From: DASRDS01 sp035652495
GTDB taxonomy: Bacteria > Gemmatimonadota > Gemmatimonadetes > Gemmatimonadales > Gemmatimonadaceae
Direction of reading: 5' to 3'
NCBI GenBank assembly: GCA_035652495.1
Contig: DASRDS010000261.1
Coordinates: 1 to 64,000, forward strand
DNA: 64,000 nucleotides
In this document: in pieces, positions 52,493 through 60,446 of the stretch
Position numbering within the stretch: position 1 is the stretch's first letter
Layout of the letters: each line of letters opens with the position of its first letter
Notes under the pieces: generated by a model
What the model was told of the DNA's origin: nothing
Seen by the model: the letters and a program-made list of their open reading frames with translations, nothing else
Database searches by the model: none
Made by a program: the position numbers and the translations under genes

Positions 52493-53322
52493 ACGGCCTT
52501 GAGCGCCGCGGCCAGCGAGAAACTCTGCCGCCCCGCGATCCACGACGACCCGACCTCCGGCACCCGCGTCGCCAACATCGCGAAGAGGAGCGCACCCCCG
52601 ACGACCTGGCCGAGCGGCGAGCCGGGACCGAACAACTGGTCCGCGCGAATGAGATCGATCCACCCGCGCGAGAGCTCACTGCCCAAACTCACCATGAGAT
52701 ACAACAGGAAGATCTTCACGCCGACATGCACGGCATAGCCTAAGAACCCCTCCGCAATCCCCGCCGTCCCCCGAAACGCCGCAAACCCCAAGAACACGAC
52801 CCCGCCACTCAGCACGACATAGCTCTCGACGAGCACCATCACGAGCTGCGCGGCCACGGTCACGTACGCGAACAACACGAGACACGCCGAGAGCCCGGCG
52901 ACGATCGCCATCGCGGGGTTCGAGAGCACGCCGACGACGTCGAGCGACGACAAGAGCTTGCCGGCGAGCGCGACGCCGATATCAATGACATCCGAGGGGT
53001 TCACCGTACCCGGCGCGCCGATCGCACGCTCGCCCGCGGCCGCGAACCCGGCCACGAACGGGGGCATCCAGAACGCGAACGACGTGATCAGCGACAACAA
53101 CACCGCCAACACCGCGAACTTGAGAATGAACCGGGCGGCGACATCGTCGAGCGATCCGCGCCGGAACCCATACACGATCGCCGAGATCGCGACCTCGATC
53201 CCCGCCAACACCGCGAACGTGCGCTGCGCGACCGGCACGAGCCGCGCAAGCCAGACATGCGACGCGGCGGCATACGCGCTGCCGATGCCGTCCAGCACCT
53301 GACCGTCAGTGGGGATCGGCAT
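52489..53322 (-). CDS. virB6: T4SS polytopic inner-membrane protein VirB6/TrbL
   Basis: I placed the start at ATG 53322 (277 residues), overlapping the end of virB5. The protein has about six hydrophobic segments (AVLAGIEVAISAIVYGF, FAVLAVLLSLITSFAF, LSACLVLFAYVTVAAQLVMV, KIFLLYLMVSLG, VVGGALLFAMLATRV), the usual TrbL profile, and a large loop between them. It forms part of the inner-membrane channel. It is short for TrbL, whose long C-terminal tail is missing. Confidence 0.82.
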   Translation of the reverse strand: MPIPTDGQVLDGIGSAYAAASHVWLARLVPVAQRTFAVLAGIEVAISAIVYGFRRGSLDDVAARFILKFAVLAVLLSLITSFAFWMPPFVAGFAAAGERAIGAPGTVNPSDVIDIGVALAGKLLSSLDVVGVLSNPAMAIVAGLSACLVLFAYVTVAAQLVMVLVESYVVLSGGVVFLGFAAFRGTAGIAEGFLGYAVHVGVKIFLLYLMVSLGSELSRGWIDLIRADQLFGPGSPLGQVVGGALLFAMLATRVPEVGSSWIAGRQSFSLAAALKAV

Positions 53323-53956
53323 ACGACACCAGTGGCCGACGCGGCGCCGCCGTCGACGCCATCGCACTCCACAACGCCCGCGCACTCTCATCTGACTCGG
53401 CCTTTGCATTCACCTGGTGGGCGTAGTACAACGCCTGCGCACTCGTCTGCGCCGCGACCGCCTGTCGCAAGAGCGTGAGCTCCTGCGCGGTGTACACGTG
53501 CACGGTGTTCGCTAGCTCCAAGGACTCCTCATGCCCCCGTGCTCCGGAGACCTGGGTCTTGAACCGGTCCAGCTGAAGGGCACCCGGCGCCACGGTCGTC
53601 GACGACGTTTGCGCGGCATCCAGCACACCCTGCAACGCCGCCAACGTCGACTCTGACCGCCCGCGATCCTCGGCCGGGTAATCCCGCGTCGCCACCGCCC
53701 CTGGAAACACCGTCGAGAACCGGCGCTCGAGCGCGACTCCCGGCGACTGCGCCTGCGTGGCCGCCGACACGGTCGACGTGATGTCACGCCACTCCGGATG
53801 CGCGAGCTTCTGAAGCGCCCGCAGCTGATTATCGATCTGCGACTGCGCGAGCCGGATCTGCTCGACCGCCTTCGTCACATGCAACACATTCTCGGCGTAG
53901 TTCGACGCATCGAACACCGCGAACTGCGCGAGTATGAGACTAAGACACAGGTGCAT
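53306..53956 (-). CDS. virB5: T4SS periplasmic protein VirB5/TrbJ
   Basis: The 216-residue protein has a short signal-like start (CLSLILAQFAVFDA) and long helical stretches (NYAENVLHVTKAVEQIRLAQ, IDNQLRALQKLAHPEW, AQELTLLRQAVAAQTSAQAL). These match TrbJ/VirB5 minor pilus components, which form helical bundles. It overlaps virB4 by 17 bases and virB6 by 17 bases. The sequence is weakly conserved in this family; position in the operon adds support. Confidence 0.75.
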   Translation of the reverse strand: MHLCLSLILAQFAVFDASNYAENVLHVTKAVEQIRLAQSQIDNQLRALQKLAHPEWRDITSTVSAATQAQSPGVALERRFSTVFPGAVATRDYPAEDRGRSESTLAALQGVLDAAQTSSTTVAPGALQLDRFKTQVSGARGHEESLELANTVHVYTAQELTLLRQAVAAQTSAQALYYAHQVNAKAESDESARALWSAMASTAAPRRPLVSYADPH

Positions 53957-56336
53957 CGGATCCTCCGATCCAAAGGTCTAACCAACGGTCACCATGCTCG
54001 CGCTCGAGTTCCGCGGCGCGCGAGCGCACTGAGTCACCAGAAGCGAGGAGAGAACGAGCGATGGGCCCAAGCGAGAGCTCGAACATCCGGCTCCCACGAG
54101 GCGACGTGAAGTAGTAGTCCCGCTTGGGCGCGGCACGCGCGATCGCTGCAATCTCACGCGCCGTGAGCCCGAGTCCCGCATAGATCGCGGCCGTGTCCGG
54201 CGACGCGGCATCCGCATTCGGGAGATAGATCCGCGTCGGACACGAGCCCCAAATGATCGGGACATCGCTCAGCTGCGTCACGCTGTGCGCCACGAGCACG
54301 ACCGCGGCGTTTTGTTTTCGAAGCGTCAGCAACCATTGCTTGATCCGCGACGCGAACTCGGGACGCATGAGCGACGCCCAGACTTCCTCGATCACGATCA
54401 GCGTCGGACACCCATCGAGCCGGCGCTCCACCTGACGGAACAGCGCCAGTAGCGCTGGTACGAGCACACGGTCGTCCATCTCCAGCAACGAACGGAGCTC
54501 GAATACGGTGTAGTGAGAGCCGGTATCATTCTGCCCCGAAGCATCGTCGGCGACGCCGTCGAGTACACCGGCATACGAGCCACCCGCGAGATACGGCACC
54601 AGCGCCGCGGCTACCGCGCGGTCCTGGACTTGCCTCGCAAACTCCGCCAACGTCCGATGCGCCGGTTCGCAACCCCCTAACAACGCCAGTGCCCGCTCGA
54701 TTCTTCGACGATCCGAAACGCCGCCGACTCCGACCAACGTCTCTACCCACTCGGCGCACCACGCACGCTCCACCGGATCGTCGACATACCGCAACGGCTG
54801 CAACGCCGCGCCAGCCGCACCGCCCGCGGTGAGATCGACATGCCGGCCGCCGAGCGCACGACACAAGAGCCAGGAGGAGTAGCCGACATCGAACAGGAAG
54901 ACGCGCGCGCCGGGATAACGAAGGAACTGCGCCGACAACAACCCGACCAACGTCGACTTCCCCGCGCCAGTTTGCCCGATGATCATCGTGTGCCCGACGT
55001 CCGACACATGCACGTTCACCCGAAACGGCGTCGACCCGTCCGTCGCCGCCCATAAGAGCGGTGGGCTCTCCGGCGGATAATACGGACAGGGGTTGTGCGC
55101 GAGCCCGGGCCAGGTGCTCGTCACCGGCACGAGATCCGCCACCGCGGCCCCACTCACGATCGGCCGCCGGACGTTCGGCGCGCCATGCCCGGGCAACGTG
55201 CCCAGGAACGCATCGACCGCGTTCACCGACTCGATCCGCGCCCCAAACCCCGCATCCCCAAACGCCCGCACGATCGACCGGGCCACCGCGTCCGCCGCCG
55301 CGGGATCGTCTTCGATCACCACCGCGATCGCGTTGTACACACAGAACCGCGCCCGCCCGCTCGCGTTCTCCGACGCCGCTTGGGCGGCATCATGCGCCAT
55401 CCGCGTGGCATCGTGGTCGAGCCACATCGACTCCCGCTCCGACTCACCCTTGGCCATCTCATGCACCCACTCGGCCGCCCCCTTTCGTTTCTGGAACCAT
55501 CGGAGCTGATGCCGCCGAATGAGCCGCGCGGCCGTGGGCTGCGACAACGGGAGGATCCGATGCGACCAGCGATACGCCGCGCTCAAGTTCGCGATCGGCT
55601 CCAGAATCCCGGGCGATGACATCTCCGGCCACCCGATCACCGCCACACACCGAATCGACCGCCCGCCGATCATGGGCTCGAACCCGCCGACCAGCTCCTG
55701 CGTCGCGAGCGCGAGGTTCAAGTACGTGCCATCCGGCGGCGACCGCTTCGTCGTCGTCGAACCCGTGAGGCACGCGTGCAAGTGCGTCACGAGCGCGTCC
55801 GCGTCGAGCGGCTCGAGCACGAGACGCGATCCCAATCGATCCGACAACGCACGCAACGAGCGGCGATACGCGCCGAGCATCTGGTCCCAGTCCACCCGCC
55901 GCGCGCGCCGGCCGGAGAGCATCAACGACCGCAGTCGCGAGTCCGCCTCCGACGGCGGCAGCCAGGTGACACTCAACACATACGAGGTCTCGAACCGCTG
56001 GCCCGCGCTCGCGTACGCGGCCCGTCGCTCGTCATCGATCAGCGCCGCCGCTCTACACGGAAACTCCGACACGGGATACGGCGCGGCCGGCCGGCGCACG
56101 GCGTCCAAGTGCCAACACCAGTCGTCACCATACGCCAACAACGCCTCGTTCACCGTCCGTGACAACGCGGCTCGCTCGGCGTCCGTCGCGGCCGTGACAT
56201 CCGGACCGCGATACGCGAACGCGGACAAGAGCGCGCCGTCCTTCTGGAGGATCACGCCGTCGTCGACCATGAACGCCCAATTGAGGAGATCGGCGACACC
56301 CTGGGGCGAGGAGCGATGCTCAGCGAGCATCGGCAT
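53940..56336 (-). CDS. virB4: T4SS ATPase VirB4/TrbE
   Basis: Start at ATG 56336 (or 56330) gives about 798 residues. The N-terminal domain begins with the family phrase GVADLLNWAFMVDDGVILQK and DGALLSAFAYRG. The C-terminal ATPase has Walker A IIGQTGAGKSTLVGLLSAQ, Walker B LIVIEEVWASL and QNAAVVLVAHSV. It energises pilus assembly and substrate transfer at the inner membrane. It is the longest gene of the operon and is intact. Confidence 0.92.
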   Translation of the reverse strand: MPMLAEHRSSPQGVADLLNWAFMVDDGVILQKDGALLSAFAYRGPDVTAATDAERAALSRTVNEALLAYGDDWCWHLDAVRRPAAPYPVSEFPCRAAALIDDERRAAYASAGQRFETSYVLSVTWLPPSEADSRLRSLMLSGRRARRVDWDQMLGAYRRSLRALSDRLGSRLVLEPLDADALVTHLHACLTGSTTTKRSPPDGTYLNLALATQELVGGFEPMIGGRSIRCVAVIGWPEMSSPGILEPIANLSAAYRWSHRILPLSQPTAARLIRRHQLRWFQKRKGAAEWVHEMAKGESERESMWLDHDATRMAHDAAQAASENASGRARFCVYNAIAVVIEDDPAAADAVARSIVRAFGDAGFGARIESVNAVDAFLGTLPGHGAPNVRRPIVSGAAVADLVPVTSTWPGLAHNPCPYYPPESPPLLWAATDGSTPFRVNVHVSDVGHTMIIGQTGAGKSTLVGLLSAQFLRYPGARVFLFDVGYSSWLLCRALGGRHVDLTAGGAAGAALQPLRYVDDPVERAWCAEWVETLVGVGGVSDRRRIERALALLGGCEPAHRTLAEFARQVQDRAVAAALVPYLAGGSYAGVLDGVADDASGQNDTGSHYTVFELRSLLEMDDRVLVPALLALFRQVERRLDGCPTLIVIEEVWASLMRPEFASRIKQWLLTLRKQNAAVVLVAHSVTQLSDVPIIWGSCPTRIYLPNADAASPDTAAIYAGLGLTAREIAAIARAAPKRDYYFTSPRGSRMFELSLGPIARSLLASGDSVRSRAAELEREHGDRWLDLWIGGSDAPVS

Positions 56337-56586
56337 GCGGTGGGTAGTAGTCGCGGTAGCGGAGCGACCGGAGGTAGACCGCGACGATCGCCGGATCATC
56401 GCCCGTGGCCCGGGCGACCAAGACGTGGATGACGCCGAGATAGAACGCGATCAGGGCGATCGTCATCACATGAATGCCAACGATGGTCACGAGACCGAGG
56501 CTGATAGCACCCTCGGTGATCGCTACCGCGGGCTCGACACCGGCGAACAACACCGGCCGATGCAGCGACGCATGAATGATCGCCAT
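56320..56586 (-). CDS. virB3: T4SS inner-membrane protein VirB3/TrbD
   Basis: ATG 56586 gives 88 residues with the family start HASLHRPVLFAGVEPAVAI, then one hydrophobic hairpin (GLVTIVGIHVMTIALIAFYL, GVIHVLVAR) and a short tail. This is the usual size and order of TrbD/VirB3, which docks VirB4 to the membrane. The gene ends inside the start of virB4. Confidence 0.85.
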   Translation of the reverse strand: MAIIHASLHRPVLFAGVEPAVAITEGAISLGLVTIVGIHVMTIALIAFYLGVIHVLVARATGDDPAIVAVYLRSLRYRDYYPPHADAR

Positions 56587-56597
56587 GATGGCCGCCC

Positions 56598-56900
56598 TCA
56601 CAGCGTCGCGCCCGCGAACTGGAGCAACCCGACGATCTGCACCGCGCCGAACATGAGCGCGATGGCGAAGATCGCCTGGCCGATCCGGCGCGCGCCCTCT
56701 TCGTGCCGCGTGAACCCCCACACGACGCCGCCAATCACGAGCATGAGCCCGGCCATCACTCGCGCGGTCGGACCCGTGAGGTTCGCGAGCAGCACCGAGA
56801 AGGGAACGTTCCAGGGCATGTCCGTGCCGCCCGTGCCGGCGCGCGCCACGCTGGGCGCGAGCGACAGGCAGAGGACGACTACGCTAAGGCGAGCTCGCAC
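56598..56900 (-). CDS. virB2: T4SS pilin VirB2/TrbC
   Basis: GTG at 56900 with GGAGGAG 5 bases upstream gives 100 residues. It has a signal peptide (LSVVVLCLSLAPSVARAG) and two hydrophobic helices (VMAGLMLVIGGVVWGF, AIFAIALMFGAVQIVGLL) separated by a charged loop, the TrbC/VirB2 major-pilin pattern. It overlaps the end of virB11 by 22 bases. The start site is well supported because longer frames give no signal peptide. Confidence 0.85.
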   Translation of the reverse strand: MRARLSVVVLCLSLAPSVARAGTGGTDMPWNVPFSVLLANLTGPTARVMAGLMLVIGGVVWGFTRHEEGARRIGQAIFAIALMFGAVQIVGLLQFAGATL

Positions 56901-57847
56901 TGGTGCTCCTCCGCGTCGCTCAAGATCTCGACGTTGAACCGGGACCCGTTCCACCCGCGCACGCGCGCCAACGTCTTCACGCCCCGCTCCACACCCATCA
57001 CCACCACCCAATCGATAGCCTCGGCGATGAGCGCGGCCTGCGACGGCACGCGCGCGCGCTCCGCCAAGCGGTCGAGCCGCATGAGCGCGCCCTCGGGCGA
57101 TCGCGCATGTATCGTCGCCACGCCGCCCGGATGACCCGTGGCCCACGCGTCGAGGAGATCGAGTGCGGCCTCATCGCGCACCTCGCCGACGACGATGCGG
57201 TCGGGACTCGCCCGGAGCGTGGCCTTCACCAGCTGTGCGAGCGTCCCACCGGCCGGCGTGCGCAGCGCGAGGTGATCCGCCGCGACGCACTGGAGCTCGG
57301 CCGTGTCCTCGAGAATGACGATGCGCTCTTTAGGCCACACCATCGACATCTCGTGAATCAACGCGTTGGCGAGTGTGGTCTTGCCGCAGTTCGTGGGGCC
57401 GCACACGAGCACGCTCTCGTGCGACCACACGGCGGCGCGGAGGTGCGTGCGATGCGCGGGCGAAAGCCGAGCCTGCCGCACATAGTCGTCGAGGCCGTAC
57501 ACGATCGCCGGTGGCTTCCGGATCGTGAACGCGGCCTCGCGCACGACCGGCGGCACGAACCCCTGGAGCCGCGCCCGACGAAAGAACTCGTCCGGCAGCG
57601 TCGTCTCCAAGAAGGGCGACTCGGGCCGCAGCAGCACACCGGCCCGCGCGGCCGCGGCGTTCAAGAACATCTCGACCTGGTCGCTCTCCATCCGGCACGG
57701 AAACTCCGTGCGCCCACCGGAACGCGTCTCGATGCGTACCTGATGGTCCTGCGGGTTGACGTACACCTCGGTGACGTCATCGTCCTTCAACGCGCCCGCT
57801 AGCACCGGTCCCAAGTGCCGGATCAGCGGTTCGGATTCGTCGATCAC
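56879..57847 (-). CDS. virB11: T4SS traffic ATPase VirB11/TrbB
   Basis: GTG at 57847 with AGGAGAAC upstream gives 322 residues. The ATPase has Walker A CGPTNCGKTTLANAL, the Asp box ERIVILEDTAELQ, Walker B DRIVVGEVRDEAALDLL and the His box TGHPGGVATIHA. It is a hexameric, membrane-associated ATPase that powers pilus biogenesis and substrate gating. It opens the transfer operon, 56 bases after a FecR-type anti-sigma gene. Confidence 0.92.
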   Translation of the reverse strand: MIDESEPLIRHLGPVLAGALKDDDVTEVYVNPQDHQVRIETRSGGRTEFPCRMESDQVEMFLNAAAARAGVLLRPESPFLETTLPDEFFRRARLQGFVPPVVREAAFTIRKPPAIVYGLDDYVRQARLSPAHRTHLRAAVWSHESVLVCGPTNCGKTTLANALIHEMSMVWPKERIVILEDTAELQCVAADHLALRTPAGGTLAQLVKATLRASPDRIVVGEVRDEAALDLLDAWATGHPGGVATIHARSPEGALMRLDRLAERARVPSQAALIAEAIDWVVVMGVERGVKTLARVRGWNGSRFNVEILSDAEEHQCELALA

Positions 57848-57861
57848 GGGGTTCTCCTGTT

Positions 57862-57877
57862 GATGGTCTCTACCATC
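57862..57877 (-). promoter_or_regulatory. palindrome and ECF-like -35 box before virB11
   Basis: In the 56-base gap between fecR and virB11 there is a perfect palindrome, GATGGTCTCTACCATC. A GGAACC, the usual -35 element of ECF sigma promoters, lies at 57892-57887 on the minus strand. The palindrome sits where the -10 and transcript start would be, so it may be an operator or a small leader hairpin. Confidence 0.35.
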
Positions 57878-57903
57878 TATGTGTCAGGTTCCCCCGTTTT
57901 TGA

Positions 57904-58521
57904 TCAACGCGCCTCGAAACTTTCTCCCGCGTGAAGGAATCGATTGGCGCCGATCCGCACGGTCCCTTCCTCAACCGACACGCGCACGGTGGGCTCCCAC
58001 GGGTTCGCACGCACCGTAAACACGGTCCCGACCGCCGTGACGATCACGTTGCCAGCGTGAACCTGGAATGGGTGCACCGCATCGGGTCGCACCATGAACC
58101 TGGCCTCGCCCTCGAGCTCGACCGATCGCGGCGGGCGGAAAAAGGACGCGCGATACCGCACCCGCGCGAGCGGCTCCAGCACCGCTCGCGAACCATCGGG
58201 CAGCCGCACGGTCGCCGGACCGACGTAGTGTTCGTCTACGTGCCCCGCGATCACAGGCGCAAAACTCAAGTACGTCCCGAGCCCAACGATGAGGAGCGCG
58301 GCCACGCCGACGATCCACTCCAATCGACGCAGCGTGCGTCGCACGGTGAGACGGGCTGAGAGATCCCGCCATCCCAGATCCACATCGAGCGGCTCTTCCG
58401 CCGGCAATACACTCTCAGCCAGCGCCAGCAATCGAGCCGCCCGCTCGCGCGCCGGATCTCCGGCGATCTCGCCCGCGAGCACCTCGAGATACTCGGCGTC
58501 TTCCCTTGGCAGCTCGCTCAT
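57904..58521 (-). CDS. FecR-type anti-sigma/sigma regulator
   Basis: ATG 58521 overlaps the sigma stop (ATGA) and gives 205 residues. The cytoplasmic start (about 1-65) precedes one membrane helix (LEWIVGVAALLIVGLGTYL) and a periplasmic FecR domain (ATVRLPDGSRAVLEPLARVR, FRPPRSVELEGEARFMV, VIVTAVGTVFTVRAN). FecR proteins bind the sigma factor until a periplasmic signal, usually from a TonB receptor, releases it. No receptor is next to it here; the next genes are virB11 to virB10. Confidence 0.85.
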   Translation of the reverse strand: MSELPREDAEYLEVLAGEIAGDPARERAARLLALAESVLPAEEPLDVDLGWRDLSARLTVRRTLRRLEWIVGVAALLIVGLGTYLSFAPVIAGHVDEHYVGPATVRLPDGSRAVLEPLARVRYRASFFRPPRSVELEGEARFMVRPDAVHPFQVHAGNVIVTAVGTVFTVRANPWEPTVRVSVEEGTVRIGANRFLHAGESFEAR

Positions 58522-59093
58522 CGCGACTCCAGAATTTTCGCGAGCGCGTCCGCCCACTCGGTCTTGGCGAGGCCGCGCGCGATCATGTGCAACGCCCGCG
58601 CATGGTGGCGGTTCACCGTCGTAATCGTGAGACCGAGCGCGGCGGCGATCCGGTGCCGCTCGAATCCATCCACGTGATAGAGGAGATAGACCTGGCGCAT
58701 CCGCGTCGGCATGGCCGCAATGATCGCGTCGACCTGAGCCCCGAGCTCCTGGACAACCGGCCGGTGTGGACCGGAGTTGTCGACCGTGAGCTCCGCGAGC
58801 GGCGATCGACGGTCGACCGTTCGGCGTCGCTTCATCCCCAACTTGCGGGCACGATACCCGACCGACGAGTACAGGTAATGATCGAGCCCCCGGCGCACCG
58901 ACCATCGCGTGCGCGTCCGCCAGAGACTCAAAAAGAAGTCCTGCACCAATTCCTTGGCGTCCTCGATCGCCAACCCGCCAATCCGGCGGGCGAATTTCAC
59001 CAAAGACGGCCAATACGCCCGGTAGAGGTCCTCGAACGCCTCCCGGTTGCCCGCACGCACCGCCGCGATCAACGCCTCGTCTTCCCGTCGCAT
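58518..59093 (-). CDS. ECF-type sigma factor, FecI-like, at the head of the T4SS operon
   Basis: The 191-residue protein has region 2 (ALIAAVRAGNREAFEDLYRA, then DAKELVQDFFLSLW) and region 4 (MPTRMRQVYLLYHVDGFERH, then IAAALGLTITTVNRHHARAL). It is followed by a FecR gene with a 4-base overlap. The pair probably forms the switch for the transfer genes downstream on the same strand. The start is ATG 59093; no Shine-Dalgarno site is seen. Confidence 0.9.
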   Translation of the reverse strand: MRREDEALIAAVRAGNREAFEDLYRAYWPSLVKFARRIGGLAIEDAKELVQDFFLSLWRTRTRWSVRRGLDHYLYSSVGYRARKLGMKRRRTVDRRSPLAELTVDNSGPHRPVVQELGAQVDAIIAAMPTRMRQVYLLYHVDGFERHRIAAALGLTITTVNRHHARALHMIARGLAKTEWADALAKILESR

Positions 59094-59232
59094 GTGACGT
59101 TTTTAAGACCCGGTCGTATCCCGCCAGATGACCTGTGTAGGCGAAGCTGGTGGGTCAGCGTCGGCTGGGCAAGATGGCGATGAGGCGGTTGATCATCCGA
59201 GGCGCGACCCCACTCATCCGCGTTCCGGCGCT

Positions 59233-60426
59233 GTGTTAGGCCTCCTCTCCCTCGTAATGGCGGCGTGCGCGGGACACGCGGCGCCATCCGCGAAGCGTGA
59301 ACCGCCATCGCCAGTAACCGCCGCTCCGTACGTCCCGGCGCACAACATCGTCAGCATGAGCGCCGCGCAACGTCGCGCGAACATGCAGCGGATCCTCGAC
59401 ACATACCGCGCGCACAGCACCATCCCCGGCGCCGTCCTCGCGGCGCATTTCGCGGACGGGCTCACGATCTCGGTCGCCTCAGGGCTCGCCGATCGCGAGC
59501 ACGGCACGCCGATGCCGGCCGACGCGCGCATGCTGGCGAGCGGCGCCGCCAAGACGTTCTTCGCGGCACTCGCCGTGGAGCTGGCCGGCGAAGGCCGCCT
59601 CAACCTCGACACGCCGATCACCGCGTATCTGCGCGGCGCGCCGTGGTTGCACCGGCTGCCGAACGCGGACAAAGTCACGCCGCGCATGTTGATGCTGCAG
59701 ACGAGCGGCTACGGCTCATTCACGCAAGCCTTCTACGATGACCTCGGCAAGGACCCGCTCCGCCCGCGCGAGCATCTCGAGATCTTGAAGTCGCTGTTCG
59801 ACACGCCACCCAAGTACGAACCGGGCGAGCACTTCGAGCCGAGTGATCTCAACTACGACCTGCTCGCGGTCGTCGAGGAAGCGGTCGCGCACGAGAGTCC
59901 GTACACGGAGATCGACCGGAGATTCGTGCAACGACTCGCGCTGCACGCCACCGCGCCGGTGCACGGCCCGCGCGTCGTCGGCCTCGTGCCGGGATACTTG
60001 GGCGTCGAGAGTCCGGTCGGCAACGTGCTCACGACTGACGGCACACTCGTTGTGAACCCCGCCTACGAATGGGCGGGCGGCGGTTATGTGTCGACGGCCG
60101 CGGACCTCGCGCGGTGGATCGCCGCGTACTGCCGCGGTGAAATCCTGACCCCGAAACAGTGGGCCGATGTCGCGCACGGCGTCGATGCGCCCGGTGGCCA
60201 GTGGGGCGGGGGACTGTGGATCGAGCACACGCCACTCGGACCCTCGTATCGTGCCCAGGGTATGTTCCCCGGGTATCGCACCGAAGTCCGTTGGTATCGC
60301 GATCTGGATTTGAGTGTAGCGATTCAGGTCAACATTAGCGACACCGAGGCGCTGCCTGTCGTCCTTGACGATGTGGCGAGAACGTTATCAGCCGCGCCAG
60401 GTGGCGGACCCGCCGCGAGTAATTAA
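59233..60426 (+). CDS. serine hydrolase of the beta-lactamase/PBP4* family, lipoprotein
   Basis: GTG at 59233 gives 397 residues and a lipoprotein signal (VLGLLSLVMAAC); an in-frame ATG at 59128 would put 35 unlikely residues before it. The catalytic Ser and Lys are in ASGAAKTFFAA (SxxK), the Tyr-x-Asn equivalent is probably in SDLNYDLLAVVEE, and the C-terminal part contains GGGLWIEHTPLG. Enzymes of this group are D-Ala-D-Ala peptidases or esterases rather than true beta-lactamases. It diverges from the ECF sigma gene. Confidence 0.8.
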   Translation: MLGLLSLVMAACAGHAAPSAKREPPSPVTAAPYVPAHNIVSMSAAQRRANMQRILDTYRAHSTIPGAVLAAHFADGLTISVASGLADREHGTPMPADARMLASGAAKTFFAALAVELAGEGRLNLDTPITAYLRGAPWLHRLPNADKVTPRMLMLQTSGYGSFTQAFYDDLGKDPLRPREHLEILKSLFDTPPKYEPGEHFEPSDLNYDLLAVVEEAVAHESPYTEIDRRFVQRLALHATAPVHGPRVVGLVPGYLGVESPVGNVLTTDGTLVVNPAYEWAGGGYVSTAADLARWIAAYCRGEILTPKQWADVAHGVDAPGGQWGGGLWIEHTPLGPSYRAQGMFPGYRTEVRWYRDLDLSVAIQVNISDTEALPVVLDDVARTLSAAPGGGPAASN

Positions 60427-60446
60427 CGGCTGAGGTTGGTCAAGAC

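Noticed and set aside
50795..52738. 647-codon plus-strand open frame
   Set aside because: It is antisense to virB10, virB9 and virB8, rich in Arg/His/Pro as expected of an antisense reading of GC-rich genes, and has no domain.
55519..56937. 472-codon plus-strand open frame
   Set aside because: Antisense to virB4, virB3 and virB2, with Ser/Arg-rich low-complexity translation.
58522..59013. N-terminal extension of the FecR protein
   Set aside because: The extra 164 residues are an out-of-frame reading of the ECF sigma gene; the ATGA overlap at 58518-58521 gives the natural start.
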